In this document: piece by piece, positions 9,005 through 18,175 of the stretch | How positions within the stretch are numbered: position 1 is the first letter of the stretch | How the letters are laid out: each line of letters begins with the position of its first letter | DNA from: Ferranicluibacter rubi | Lineage (GTDB): Bacteria; Pseudomonadota; Alphaproteobacteria; Rhizobiales; Rhizobiaceae | Direction of reading: 5' to 3' | NCBI RefSeq assembly: GCF_011603255.1 | Contig: NZ_JAANCM010000015.1 | Coordinates: forward strand, 34,109 to 98,108 | DNA: 64,000 nt | Notes under the pieces: model-generated | Seen by the model: only the letters and a program-made list of their open reading frames with translations | What the model was told of the DNA's origin: nothing | The model's database searches: none | Translations under genes and position numbers: made by a program

Positions 9005-9385
9005 ATGGATGGTTCCCGTGCGGCGCGTGTCGTTCGGGAGTAAATGGGAATGCGAAGGGATGGACCCACACAGGGCATCCTCATCGCAGCCGACCCCGCG
9101 ACTGTAGAACGGTCAGGGTTCGCCATCCGGTCTCGCCTCATGGGCGACGGACCATGCCGCGTGGTGCGGCTGGCGTCACCTGAAGGGCAGGGCCGGAAAA
9201 GCCACTGAAGCAGCGATGCGAGCAACCGGGGTCGGACGCCTCCTTATCTACGAATCGTCCACCTCTTCGACATCGACCCGGCCGTCAAAGGCCAGGCAAA
9301 CTGTTTCGGGAAGGCGAGGCGAACCCGTTCTCAGGGTTTGAACCCTGCGTGACGCCGTGAGCCAGGAGACCTGCCAGCCACACCG
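9005..9385 (+). promoter_or_regulatory. Cobalamin riboswitch upstream of cobP-cobW-cobN-cobO
   Basis: The conserved boxes of an adenosylcobalamin aptamer appear in order: GGTTCCC at 9011, TGGGAA near 9045, ACCCCGCGACTGTAG at 9093-9107, GCCACTG at 9201-9207, GGGAAGGC at 9308-9315 and the B12 box AGCCAGGAGACCTGCC at 9360-9375. Gaps between the boxes are unusually long: 93 nt before and 100 nt after GCCACTG. The second gap can fold into its own hairpin (arms near 9226-9234 and 9274-9281). The element should repress the downstream cobalamin operon when the coenzyme is plentiful. Confidence 0.93.
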
Positions 9386-9451
9386 CGCCGCATCCTCATG
9401 ATGCAGCGTTCCAGCGCCAGCACGGAGGTTGTCGTGGCACACGAGACGTTC

Positions 9452-9482
9452 GCCCACCGGGTCTCCCGGGCCAGCGATTTTT
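9452..9482 (+). terminator. Putative expression-platform terminator of the cobalamin riboswitch
   Basis: A short GC hairpin (CCGGG TCT CCCGG core within 9452-9471) is followed by a five-T run at 9478-9482. It lies between the aptamer and the cobP start. The stem is short, so translation-level control is also possible. Confidence 0.45.
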
Positions 9483-9579
9483 ACGCATGCGATTTCGGTT
9501 CATGCCCGGCAGGCGCCTGCAGACCCCGCGGATCGCGTTGGCTTTTACGTTATGGGAGCAGCGGGATAGCCGCGCGATC

Positions 9580-10104
9580 ATGACATCCCCCCTTCATGGT
9601 ACCACGCTCGTGCTCGGCGGCGCACGCTCCGGCAAGTCGAATTTTGCTGAACGGCTGGCCGTGGAAACGGGCCTTGTCCGGCATTACATCGCCACCGGCC
9701 GCGCCTTCGACGACGAGATGCGCACGCGGATCGACACGCACCGCACGTCGCGCGGCGATCTCTGGACAACGCATGAAGAGCCGTTCGATCTTGTCGGTCG
9801 GCTCTCCGCCATCGACGCGGTCGGCTGTGTCGTTCTTGTGGATTGCCTGACGCTGTGGGTCACCAATCTCATGCTGGAGGAGCGCGATATCGCGGCGGAG
9901 TCGGCGCGCCTCGTCGACAGCCTCCCGGCGCTTCGCGCCTCCGTTATTTTCGTTTCCAACGAGGTGGGCCTTGGCATCGTGCCCGACAACCGCATGGCGC
10001 GGGACTTCCGCGATCATGCCGGCCGGCTCCACCAGCAGGTCGCGGCACAGGCGCGCGACGTTTATTTCGTGGCAGCAGGTCTGCCGCTCAAGATGAAAGG
10101 TTAA
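9580..10104 (+). CDS. cobP: Bifunctional adenosylcobinamide kinase / adenosylcobinamide-phosphate guanylyltransferase CobP
   Basis: A 174-residue enzyme (CobU in enterics). It phosphorylates adenosylcobinamide and then transfers GMP to give adenosylcobinamide-GDP for nucleotide-loop assembly. The N-terminal P-loop GGARSGKS (residues 12-19) is directly visible, followed by the [16 protein letters not shown] and [15 protein letters not shown] segments with the guanylylated His, and [10 protein letters not shown]. The length fits the family. It is the first gene after the cobalamin riboswitch, with the ATG at 9580, and is followed 3 bp later by cobW. It is thus co-transcribed with cobW, cobN and cobO. 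Confidence 0.95.
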   Translation: MTSPLHGTTLVLGGARSGKSNFAERLAVETGLVRHYIATGRAFDDEMRTRIDTHRTSRGDLWTTHEEPFDLVGRLSAIDAVGCVVLVDCLTLWVTNLMLEERDIAAESARLVDSLPALRASVIFVSNEVGLGIVPDNRMARDFRDHAGRLHQQVAAQARDVYFVAAGLPLKMKG

Positions 10105-10107
10105 TCC

Positions 10108-11190
10108 ATGACATTTTCCAAAACCGGCGACCGGAAAACACCGGGCGCCAAGATCCCCGCGACCGTCATCACCGGCTTTCTCGGTGCGGGCAAGACGACG
10201 ATGATCCGCAACATTCTGGAAAACGCCGATGGCCGGCGGATCGCGCTGATCATCAACGAGTTCGGCGATCTCGGCGTTGATGGCGACGTCCTGAAAGGCT
10301 GCGGGGCCGAGGCCTGCAGCGAGGACGATATCATCGAGCTCACCAATGGCTGCATCTGCTGCACCGTGGCCGACGATTTCATTCCCACGATGACCCGTCT
10401 TCTGGAGCGGGAGGGCCGTCCCGACCATATCGTCATCGAGACCTCCGGTCTGGCGCTGCCGCAGCCGCTGATCGCCGCGTTCAACTGGCCGGATATCCGC
10501 ACGCAGGTGACGGTGGATGGCGTGATCACCGTGGTGGACAGCGCCGCCGTCGCCGCCGGTCGCTTCGCCGACGATCATGACAAGGTGGATGCCGCGCGCG
10601 CTGAGGATGACAATCTCGACCATGAGAGCCCGATCGAGGAGCTGTTCGAGGACCAGCTGACCGCCGCCGACCTCATCGTTCTCAACAAGACCGACCTGCT
10701 GGATGCCGCCGGTATCGAAGCCGTTCGGCGCGAGGTCGCCTCGCGGACGACGCGCAAGCCGATGATGATCGAGGCCGCCAATGGCGCAGTGCCGGCCTCG
10801 GTGCTGCTCGGCCTCGGCGTCGGTACGGAAGACGATATCGCCAACCGCAAGTCCCATCACGAGATGGAGCACGAGGCGGGCGAGGAGCACGACCATGACG
10901 AGTTTGCGAGCTTCGTGGTCGAACTCGGCCCGATCGCCGATACCACCGCTTTCGTATCGCGGCTGAAGGAGATCGTCTCCGCACATGACGTCCTTCGGCT
11001 GAAGGGCTTTGCGGATGTTCCCGGCAAGCCGATGCGGCTTCTGATCCAGGCCGTGGGAACGCGGATCGATCCCTATTTCGACCGTGCGTGGGCGGCCGGC
11101 GAAGTGCGTCGCACGCGCCTCGTCGTCATCGGGCTTCACGATCTGGACGAGGCTGCGGTGCGCGCTGCCATCGTCGCGGCAGCGGCATAA
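10108..11190 (+). CDS. cobW: Cobalamin biosynthesis GTPase/metallochaperone CobW
   Basis: A 360-residue G3E-family GTPase. Visible elements are the P-loop GFLGAGKTT (about residues 24-32), INEFGDLG, the metal-binding NGCICCTV motif (about residues 83-90), the ETSGLALPQP switch region, the NKTDLLD guanine-specificity motif, and a His-rich stretch (HHEMEHEAGEEHDHDE) before the C-terminal CobW_C domain. CobW is thought to hand cobalt to the CobNST chelatase in the aerobic pathway. It lies between cobP and cobN (spacings 3 and 21 bp), which supports that role over a zinc-related COG0523 paralogue. Confidence 0.95.
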   Translation: MTFSKTGDRKTPGAKIPATVITGFLGAGKTTMIRNILENADGRRIALIINEFGDLGVDGDVLKGCGAEACSEDDIIELTNGCICCTVADDFIPTMTRLLEREGRPDHIVIETSGLALPQPLIAAFNWPDIRTQVTVDGVITVVDSAAVAAGRFADDHDKVDAARAEDDNLDHESPIEELFEDQLTAADLIVLNKTDLLDAAGIEAVRREVASRTTRKPMMIEAANGAVPASVLLGLGVGTEDDIANRKSHHEMEHEAGEEHDHDEFASFVVELGPIADTTAFVSRLKEIVSAHDVLRLKGFADVPGKPMRLLIQAVGTRIDPYFDRAWAAGEVRRTRLVVIGLHDLDEAAVRAAIVAAAA

Positions 11191-11211
11191 AACAGGCAGG
11201 ATCAGCGGCGG

Positions 11212-14200
11212 ATGCATCTTCTTCTTGCGCAGAAAGGCACGATCTCGGACGGGGACGAGGCCATCGACCTCGGTCAGTCCCCTGGCGAGATCCTGTTCCT
11301 GTCCGCCGCCGATACGGAGCTTTCCGCCATCGCGAGCGCCTGCAAGACCGCGCACGGCGGGCGAACCCTGCGGGCGGCAAGCCTTCTGTCGCTGAAGCAC
11401 CCGATGTCGGTCGATACCTATGTCGATCGCACCGCGCGGCATGCAAAGCTGATCGTCGTGCGCGCACTCGGCGGTGCGTCCTATTTTAGTTACGTGCTGG
11501 AAGCGCTCCACGCCACGGCCGTCACCCATCGTGCCAAGATCGCCGTTCTTCCGGGTTACGACAAGCCGGATCCCGCGCTCGACGCCTATTCCACCGTGTC
11601 GGCCGAGGATCGGGCGGCGATGCTGGCCTACTTCACCGAGGGCGGTCCCGACAATATGCAGCGGTTCCTCGCCTATGCCGGCGCGGTCGTCGATGACGGA
11701 GAGCGGCCGCCGGCGGCAACGCCGTTGCTGCGGGCCGGCATCTGGTCGCCGGAAGCGGGCATTATCGGTGCTGCGGATTGGGGACGCGCACATGCGGGGC
11801 AGCAGCCGATCGTGGCGCTCTGCTTCTATCGCGCACTCGTCCAGTCCGGCGAGACACGACCGGTGGCCGCGCTGGTCGAGGCGCTGTCTGCCGAGGGAAT
11901 GCGGGTTCTCCCGGTCTTCGTCTCCAGCCTGAAGGATGCCCTGTCCGTCGGCACGGTCGAGGCGATCTTCGCGCGGTTCACGCCGGATGTCGTCCTCAAC
12001 GCCACGAGCTTTGCGGTCTCCGCACCGGGCGGCGATCACAAGGGAACCGTGCTCGACGCCGGTGGGGCGCCGGTGCTTCAGGTGCTGTTCTCCGCCTCGA
12101 CCCGGCAGGCCTGGGAAAGCTCGTCGCAAGGCCTGATGGCGCGCGATCTCGCGATGAACGTCGCGCTTCCCGAGGTGGACGGACGCATTCTTTCTCGTGC
12201 GGTCTCCTTCAAGGCGGCCGCGATCTATGACGAGGCGGTCGAGACCAACATCGTCGGGCATGCGCCTCTGCCGGACAGGGTCGCCTTCGTGGCGAAACTG
12301 GCGGCGAACTGGGCGCGCCTGCGCCACACGCCGCCCGCCGACCGCAAGATCGCCATCGTGCTCGCCAATTATCCGAACCGCGACGGTCGGCTCGGCAACG
12401 GCGTCGGGCTGGATACGCCGGCCGGCACGATCGAGGTGCTGCGCGCCATGGCCAAGGCGGGGTATCCCGCGACCGATCTGCCCGCAGACGGCGATGCACT
12501 GATCCGGCATCTCATGGAAGGCCCGACCAACGCAGCCCGCGATGGGCGGCATATCCGCGAGACGCTATCGTTCAAGGATTACAACGCGTTCTTCGCAACG
12601 CTTCCCGAACGGATTCAAGCCGAGGTCACGGCACGCTGGGGAGGTCCCTCGCGCGATCCTTACGCAGATGGCGACCGTTTCGCGCTTCCGCTCGCGCGCC
12701 TCGGCGGCGTGCTGATCGGTATTCAACCGGCACGCGGCTACAATATCGACCCGAAGGAAACCTACCATTCGCCGGACCTCGTGCCGCCGCATGGCTATTT
12801 CGCCTTCTATGCTTTCCTCCGCCGCGCCTTCGGAGCGCATGCGGTCATCCACATGGGCAAGCACGGCAATCTCGAATGGCTGCCGGGCAAGGCCTTGGCG
12901 CTGTCGGAGACCTGCTACCCGGAAGCCGTGTTCGGCCCGCTGCCGCATCTCTATCCGTTCATCGTCAACGATCCCGGCGAGGGAACCCAAGCCAAGCGCC
13001 GGACCAGCGCCGTCATCATCGATCACCTCACACCGCCACTGACGCGCGCCGAGACCTACGGCGCGTTGCGCGACCTCGAAGGTCTGGTCGATGAATATTA
13101 CGACGCGGCCGGTGGCGATCCGCGGCGCCTGCGGCTGCTCTCCAACCAGATCCTGCACCTCGTGCGCGATATCGGGCTCGATGCGGATGCAGGCATCGCC
13201 GAGACGGATGGCGAGGATGCGGCGCTGCAGAAGCTCGACGCCTATCTCTGCGATCTCAAGGAGATGCAGATCCGCGATGGTCTCCACGTCTTCGGTGTCT
13301 CGCCCGAAGGACGGCTCCTGACCGACCTGACACTGGGGCTCGCGCGCGTGCCGCGCGGCACCGGCGAGGGTGGAGACGCGAGCCTGCAGCGGGCGATTTC
13401 GCGGGATTGCGCGCTGGTCAACGGGGAGGGCACGGACATACCGGTGTTCGATCCGCTGGATTGCGCGCCCGCCACGCTCTGGCAGGGGCCGCGCCCGGCA
13501 ATGCTCTTGGCCGTCAGCGACGACCCGTGGCGCAGCGAAGGCGACACCGTCGAGCGCATCGAGCTTCTCGCGGCAAAGCTCGTCGGCGGTGAGATCGCCT
13601 GTCCCGTGGGCTGGCCGGCGACGCGCGCCGTTCTCGATGCCGTCGAGGCACGACTGAAACCATCGCTGACCGCCTGCGGACCGGCGGAGATCGCCGGCCT
13701 GCTGGCCGGTCTCGACGGCCGGTTCGTCGCGCCCGGACCCTCCGGCGCGCCGACGCGCGGACGGCCGGACGTGCTGCCGACAGGGCGCAACTTCTATTCC
13801 GTTGATAGCCGCGCCGTGCCGACACCGGCCGCCTTCGAACTCGGTAGGAAATCGGCCGATCTCCTGATCCGGCGCTACCTGCAGGATCATGGCGAGTGGC
13901 CGACGGCGCTCGGCCTCACCGCCTGGGGCACCTCCAACATGCGCACCGGCGGCGACGACATCGCGCAGGCGCTGGCCCTCATCGGCGCGAAGCCGCTCTG
14001 GGACCCGATGTCGCGGCGGGTCACGGGCTACGAAATCGTGCCGCCGGCGCTTCTCGGCCGCCCGCGCGTCGATGTCACCCTGCGCGTCTCTGGCTTCTTC
14101 CGCGATGCCTTTCCCGAGCAGATCGCGCTGTTCGACAGTGCGGTCCGTGCGATCGGCGCGCTGGAGGAGGACGACGAGGACAACGCCATCGCCGCCCGTA

Positions 14201-14973
14201 TCCGCCGCGAGAGCGCGGAATGGCGCGAGAAGGGGCTGAGTGCCGCAGATGCCGAACGCCGCGCCTCCTACCGCGTCTTCGGCTCCAAGCCCGGCTCCTA
14301 CGGTGCCGGCCTGCAGGCGCTGATGGACGAGAAGCGCGGACCCGAACGCTCCGAGCTTGCCGACGCCTATCTCACCTGGGGCGGCTATGCCTATGGCGCG
14401 CATGCGGAGGGCCGCGACGCGCGCGAGGTGCTGGAAACACGCCTCGCCGGCGTACAGGCCGTCGTGCAGAATCAGGACAATCGCGAGCACGATCTTCTCG
14501 ACAGCGACGACTACTACCAGTTCGAAGGCGGCATGAGCGCGGCCATCGAACACCTCTCGGGCACGCGGCCCGTGATCTACCACAACGATCATTCCCGGCC
14601 GGAAAAGCCGGTGATCCGGTCGCTCGAGGAGGAGATCGGCCGCGTCGTGCGCGGGCGGGTGGTCAATCCGAAATGGATCGCCGGCATGATGCGGCACGGC
14701 TACAAGGGCGCCTTCGAGATGGCGGCGACCGTCGATTATCTCTTCGCCTTTGCCGCCACCACAGGTGCTGTCCGCAGCCAGCATTTCGAGGCGGTCTACC
14801 AGGCCTTCGTGCTGGACGATGCCGTGCGCGCCTTCATGGAGGCGGCCAACCGCCATGCCTTCCGTGACCTGGCAGCCCGGCTGACCGACGCGATCGACCG
14901 TGGATACTGGCAGCCGCGTTCTAACTCGGCCCGCTTCGAGCTTTCCAACAGCCTGACGCTCAGGGCGTCGTGA
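11212..14973 (+). CDS. cobN: Cobaltochelatase subunit CobN
   Basis: A 1253-residue large subunit of the ATP-dependent aerobic cobaltochelatase, which inserts Co2+ into hydrogenobyrinic acid a,c-diamide together with CobS and CobT. It belongs to the BchH/ChlH magnesium-chelatase H family. Family segments include MGKHGNLEWLPGKALALS near residue 550, FIVNDPGEGTQAKRR, and toward the C-terminus TAWGTSNMRTGGDD and VNPKWIAGMMRHGYKGA. Full length, no frameshift seen. cobS and cobT are not in the window; in rhizobia they lie elsewhere. Very long open frames on the opposite strand here are GC-driven shadows. Confidence 0.96.
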   Translation: MHLLLAQKGTISDGDEAIDLGQSPGEILFLSAADTELSAIASACKTAHGGRTLRAASLLSLKHPMSVDTYVDRTARHAKLIVVRALGGASYFSYVLEALHATAVTHRAKIAVLPGYDKPDPALDAYSTVSAEDRAAMLAYFTEGGPDNMQRFLAYAGAVVDDGERPPAATPLLRAGIWSPEAGIIGAADWGRAHAGQQPIVALCFYRALVQSGETRPVAALVEALSAEGMRVLPVFVSSLKDALSVGTVEAIFARFTPDVVLNATSFAVSAPGGDHKGTVLDAGGAPVLQVLFSASTRQAWESSSQGLMARDLAMNVALPEVDGRILSRAVSFKAAAIYDEAVETNIVGHAPLPDRVAFVAKLAANWARLRHTPPADRKIAIVLANYPNRDGRLGNGVGLDTPAGTIEVLRAMAKAGYPATDLPADGDALIRHLMEGPTNAARDGRHIRETLSFKDYNAFFATLPERIQAEVTARWGGPSRDPYADGDRFALPLARLGGVLIGIQPARGYNIDPKETYHSPDLVPPHGYFAFYAFLRRAFGAHAVIHMGKHGNLEWLPGKALALSETCYPEAVFGPLPHLYPFIVNDPGEGTQAKRRTSAVIIDHLTPPLTRAETYGALRDLEGLVDEYYDAAGGDPRRLRLLSNQILHLVRDIGLDADAGIAETDGEDAALQKLDAYLCDLKEMQIRDGLHVFGVSPEGRLLTDLTLGLARVPRGTGEGGDASLQRAISRDCALVNGEGTDIPVFDPLDCAPATLWQGPRPAMLLAVSDDPWRSEGDTVERIELLAAKLVGGEIACPVGWPATRAVLDAVEARLKPSLTACGPAEIAGLLAGLDGRFVAPGPSGAPTRGRPDVLPTGRNFYSVDSRAVPTPAAFELGRKSADLLIRRYLQDHGEWPTALGLTAWGTSNMRTGGDDIAQALALIGAKPLWDPMSRRVTGYEIVPPALLGRPRVDVTLRVSGFFRDAFPEQIALFDSAVRAIGALEEDDEDNAIAARIRRESAEWREKGLSAADAERRASYRVFGSKPGSYGAGLQALMDEKRGPERSELADAYLTWGGYAYGAHAEGRDAREVLETRLAGVQAVVQNQDNREHDLLDSDDYYQFEGGMSAAIEHLSGTRPVIYHNDHSRPEKPVIRSLEEEIGRVVRGRVVNPKWIAGMMRHGYKGAFEMAATVDYLFAFAATTGAVRSQHFEAVYQAFVLDDAVRAFMEAANRHAFRDLAARLTDAIDRGYWQPRSNSARFELSNSLTLRAS

Positions 14974-14991
14974 GAACCCAAAGGGACTGAT

Positions 14992-15621
14992 ATGACCGAG
15001 GAAACACCGGCCGCCGAGGTCGATCTGGAGCGCCACGCCATGAAGATGGCGAAAAAGAAGGTTGCGCGCGAAAAGATCATGGCGACGAAAACCGACGGCA
15101 AGGGCCTCATCATGGTCCATACCGGCAAGGGTAAGGGCAAGACCACCGCCGGCTTCGGCATGATCTTCCGCCACATCGCCCACGGCATGCCGTCCGCGGT
15201 CGTGCAGTACATCAAGGGCGGCTGGGAGACGGGCGAGCGCACGCTGATCGAGACGCATTTCCAGCATCTCTGCCGCTTCTACACGCTCGGTGAAGGTTTT
15301 ACCTGGGAAACGCAGGACCGTGCCCGCGACGTCGCGATGGCGCAGAAGGCTTGGGAAACCTCAAAAGAGCTGATCCGCGATCCCGCAAATTCCATGGTGC
15401 TGCTGGACGAGATCAATATCGCGCTACGCTACGATTATATCGACATCCACGAGGTCGTGCGGTTTCTCAGCGAGGAAAAGCCGCCGATGACCCATGTGGT
15501 ACTGACCGGCCGCAATGCCCGCGAGGAACTGATCGAGATCGCCGACCTCGTGACCGAGATGGAGCTCGTCAAGCACCCGTTCCGCTCGGGCATCAAGGCG
15601 CAGGTAGGGGTGGAGTACTAA
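14992..15621 (+). CDS. cobO: Cob(I)yrinic acid a,c-diamide adenosyltransferase CobO
   Basis: A 209-residue BtuR/CobO-type corrinoid adenosyltransferase that attaches the 5'-deoxyadenosyl group to reduced cobalt. The P-loop HTGKGKGKTTAGFG (about residues 41-54) is characteristic, followed by VQYIKGGWETGE, VLLDEINIALRY (Walker-B-like) and VVLTGRNAREEL. It starts 18 bp after cobN and ends the riboswitch-controlled operon. Its last four bases overlap the stop of the convergent TauE-family gene. Confidence 0.96.
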   Translation: MTEETPAAEVDLERHAMKMAKKKVAREKIMATKTDGKGLIMVHTGKGKGKTTAGFGMIFRHIAHGMPSAVVQYIKGGWETGERTLIETHFQHLCRFYTLGEGFTWETQDRARDVAMAQKAWETSKELIRDPANSMVLLDEINIALRYDYIDIHEVVRFLSEEKPPMTHVVLTGRNAREELIEIADLVTEMELVKHPFRSGIKAQVGVEY

Positions 15622-16403
15622 AACCCGAGCCAGACCCGGACTGGATTCGCCGGATCGGCGAGCAGGCGGATGGCGAGCGCGATGCAGGTGATGACCAGCA
15701 GCGGCTTGATGATCTTGGCGCCGCGCTTCATGGCAAAGCGCGAGCCGAGCTGCGCACCCGCAAACTGCCCAACGCCCATCATCAGCCCGACCTTCCACAG
15801 CACGACGCCATACCAGGCGAGCACGAGGAAGCCGCCGAGATTGGAGCCGAAATTGAGGAGCTTGGTATGCGCCGTCGCCTTGAGCACGCCGAAGCCGGCA
15901 AGGGCGATGAAGGCCAGCATGAAGAAAGAGCCGGTGCCGGGCCCGAAGATGCCGTCGTAAAAGCCGATGGCGGGCACGATGGTGAGGCCGAAGATGAAGG
16001 GCGTGATGCGCTGGGCGCGATCGAGATCGGCGACGTTCGGCTTCAGCGCGAAATAGAGAGCGATGCCGATCAGCAGGAAGGGAAGCACGGCGCGCAGCAC
16101 ATCGCCCGGCACGACGGTTGCCACCACCGCGCCGATGGCGCCTCCGGCCAGCGACAGGAGCGCCATGGGCAGCTGGCTTTTCAGGTCCACATGGCCGGCT
16201 TTCGCATAGGCAAGGCTGGCCGAACCCGAGCCGAACAGCGATTGCAGCTTGTTGGTGCCGAGCGTTTCCAGCGGCGGAAGACCGGCGAGCAGCATGGCCG
16301 GCACCGTGATCATGCCGCCGCCGCCGGCAATGCTGTCGATGAAGCCGGCGATGAACGCGGCAAGGAAAAGGAAAAGGAGCAGATGAAACGCGAGATCGTG
16401 CAC
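15618..16403 (-). CDS. TauE/SafE-family membrane permease
   Basis: A 261-residue, very hydrophobic protein with about eight membrane spans. The TauE/SafE signatures are the N-terminal GFIDSIAGGGGMITVPAML and, in the second half, GFYDGIFGPGTGSFF. Family members export sulfite, sulfoacetate or other small organic anions, or act as uncharacterised anion permeases. It converges with cobO, with a 4-bp overlap of coding ends. It sits between two cobalamin operons, but nothing in the sequence ties it to corrinoids; cobalt transport would be speculation. Confidence 0.85.
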   Translation of the reverse strand: MHDLAFHLLLFLFLAAFIAGFIDSIAGGGGMITVPAMLLAGLPPLETLGTNKLQSLFGSGSASLAYAKAGHVDLKSQLPMALLSLAGGAIGAVVATVVPGDVLRAVLPFLLIGIALYFALKPNVADLDRAQRITPFIFGLTIVPAIGFYDGIFGPGTGSFFMLAFIALAGFGVLKATAHTKLLNFGSNLGGFLVLAWYGVVLWKVGLMMGVGQFAGAQLGSRFAMKRGAKIIKPLLVITCIALAIRLLADPANPVRVWLGF

Positions 16404-16859
16404 GATGGACCTTGGGCCGTGACGCCGGCAGCGGGATATCTAGGGGTGCGCGCGCTCGGCGCGCAGACACGCAAGCTCTTTGGCAGAGCCGGCGGGGAAA
16501 AGGAAGGCCTTGCCGAGGCGCAGGGTGTTGCCGACCGACCGCGATCGTCAAACCCGGGTTCGTCGATTCTGCCATGGAATCTTCATCATCCATTCCGGTT
16601 CGCGCAAATCTCTTGTAAGTCATGCTTCATGCGACGGCGCCCGGTTCGGGCTGAAAACGCGTCCGGTGCGGCCGACCCTGATCGGGGGCTCATGCCGGAG
16701 CTGTCGAGGCCTCGACCGGGGAGAGATCCCCGGCCGCTCGGCGTCTGCGCGACTGTAGCCTGTGGTGTCGTCATCGACCGCCACGTCGCTGCCGGATCTG
16801 AAACGCGGCTTCCTGTTCTGCCCCTTCGGGCACAGGTGGCGTGCAGCGGAGAGCGTGGA
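16404..16859 (+). promoter_or_regulatory. Intergenic region and probable leader upstream of the cobE-cobD operon
   Basis: A 456-bp gap between the divergent TauE gene and cobE. It must hold the promoter of the cobEABCD operon. The 11-mer CGCGACTGTAG at 16748-16758 is identical to the core of the cobalamin riboswitch at 9097-9107. However, GCCACTG and the AGCCAGGAGACCTGCC box are missing, so a functional aptamer is not supported. Near the gene, CTGTTCTGCCC CTTC GGGCACAG (about 16816-16840) can form a hairpin, and CCGCCAC and GTGGCG segments on either side of it can pair. No gene is seen. Confidence 0.35.
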
Positions 16860-17357
16860 ATGACCATGAGCGGTGAGACGACGGAGCGTGGGCTCGTTCT
16901 CGGCCTCGGCTGCCGGCCGGGTGCATCCGTCGCCGACGTCCTCGATCTCGCTTGCGCCGTGCTGGCAGATGCCGGCTACCCCAAGCTGCCGCTTCACGCC
17001 ATCGCCTCGCTCGATGCCCGCGCCACCGAGCCCGCCATCCTCGCTCTTGCCGATCATTTCGCCGTTCCGCTCCTGACATTCGACGCCGTCCGACTGGAGA
17101 CGGAGACGCCGCGCATCGCGACGCCATCGCCGGACGTCTTTCGCCTGACCGGATGCCATAGCGTCGCGGAGGCATCGGCCCTTGCCGCTGCCGGGATTGG
17201 CGGACGGCTGGTGGTGGAAAAGCGTACCTCCCGCCAAGCGACCGCTGCCGTGGTGGAAGCCGAGTCGAAACAGGTGCTTGCCGCGATGTCTTCGACCGGT
17301 CTGGTCAGATCCTCTCAGATCGAATCATCTTTGCCGGCCCTGGAGTTGGCGGGATGA
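16860..17357 (+). CDS. cobE: Cobalamin biosynthesis protein CobE
   Basis: A 165-residue protein matching the CobE/CbiG C-terminal domain: GLGCRPGASVADVLDL near the N-terminus, then ASLDARATEPAILALAD, LLTFDAVRLE and SVAEASALAAAG. In CbiG this domain opens the ring-C lactone; in the aerobic pathway CobE is required but its biochemical step is less clear. The ATG at 16860 (a second Met follows two codons later) starts the conserved part. The long in-frame extension upstream would overlap cobO and the TauE gene and is spurious. Its ATGA overlaps the start of cobA, showing translational coupling. Confidence 0.88.
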   Translation: MTMSGETTERGLVLGLGCRPGASVADVLDLACAVLADAGYPKLPLHAIASLDARATEPAILALADHFAVPLLTFDAVRLETETPRIATPSPDVFRLTGCHSVAEASALAAAGIGGRLVVEKRTSRQATAAVVEAESKQVLAAMSSTGLVRSSQIESSLPALELAG

Positions 17358-18175
17358 GTGATTTTCCCTTCGAAGGCCTGCCGCTGATGGCGCCGGGCGC
17401 GGTCTGGCTCGTCGGGGCTGGCCCGGGCGATCCTGGCCTGCTGACGCTGCATGCGGTCAACGCCCTGCGACAGGCGGATGTCATCGTGCATGACGCGCTG
17501 GTGGATGCCGCCTGCCTGTCTCTCGCGCGGCCCGGCGCCGTGCTGGAGTTCGCCGGCAAGCGCGGCGGCAAGCCCTCGCCGAAGCAGCGCGATATCTCTC
17601 TGCGCCTCGTCGCGCTCGCCCGGGAGGGCAAGCGGGTGCTGCGGCTGAAGGGCGGCGATCCCTTCGTCTTCGGTCGTGGCGGGGAAGAGGCGCTGGTGCT
17701 GGTCGAGCACGGCATTCCCTTCCGGGTCGTGCCCGGCATCACCGCGGGTATCGGCGGTCTCGCCTATGCGGGCATTCCGGTCACCCACCGCGACATCACC
17801 CATGTCGTCACCTTCCTCACCGGCCATGATTCCTCGGGCCTCGTGCCGGATCGCGTCGATTGGGCGAGCGTCGCCAAGGGCTCACCCGTCATCGTCATGT
17901 ATATGGCCATGAAACATATCAGCGAGATCACCGCGAACCTCCTGGCCGCCGGCCGCGCGCCGGACGAGCCGCTGGCCTTCGTCAGCAACGCCGCAACGTC
18001 CCGCCAGTCGGTTCTCGAAACGACGCTGGGGCAGGCTGCGGCCGATGCTGCCTCCGCCGGCGTCTCGCCACCGGCCATCGTCGTCCTCGGAGAGGTCGTG
18101 CGGCTGCGCGCCGTTCTCGATTGGCTCGGCTCCGAGCAGGCCGATGCGGCTCTGGCGAGGGAACGCACGGCATGA
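17354..18175 (+). CDS. cobA: Uroporphyrinogen-III C-methyltransferase CobA
   Basis: A 273-residue SAM-dependent methyltransferase that makes precorrin-2 from uroporphyrinogen III, the branch point from heme to corrinoids and siroheme. Signatures: VGAGPGDPGLLTL (about residues 20-32), YDAL-type VIVHDALVD, FAGKRGGKPS, LRLKGGDPFVFGRGGEE, and VVPGITAGIGGLAYAGIPVTHRD. It lacks the CysG-type oxidase/chelatase domain, so it is the monofunctional form. It overlaps cobE and cobB by four bases each. Confidence 0.95.
   Translation: MSDFPFEGLPLMAPGAVWLVGAGPGDPGLLTLHAVNALRQADVIVHDALVDAACLSLARPGAVLEFAGKRGGKPSPKQRDISLRLVALAREGKRVLRLKGGDPFVFGRGGEEALVLVEHGIPFRVVPGITAGIGGLAYAGIPVTHRDITHVVTFLTGHDSSGLVPDRVDWASVAKGSPVIVMYMAMKHISEITANLLAAGRAPDEPLAFVSNAATSRQSVLETTLGQAAADAASAGVSPPAIVVLGEVVRLRAVLDWLGSEQADAALARERTA

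Noticed and set aside
9330..9355. tRNA-like T-loop (GGGTTTGAACCCT)
   Set aside because: It is a hairpin inside the cobalamin riboswitch between two of its conserved boxes. No acceptor or anticodon stem is present.
9550..15267. Very long open frames on the minus strand opposite cobP-cobW-cobN-cobO (about 1000 and 900 codons)
   Set aside because: Their translations are rich in Arg, His and Gly with no fold or motif, as expected from the antisense of high-GC coding DNA. The plus strand holds clear, full-length cob genes.
16620..16859. A second cobalamin riboswitch upstream of cobE
   Set aside because: Only an 11-base core match is present. GCCACTG, GGGAAGG and the AGCCAGGAGACCTGCC box are missing, so it is recorded only as a weak observation.
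15351..16859. Long N-terminal extension of CobE
   Set aside because: The frame is open, but the extension would overlap cobO and run antisense through the TauE-family gene. CobE homology starts at 16860.
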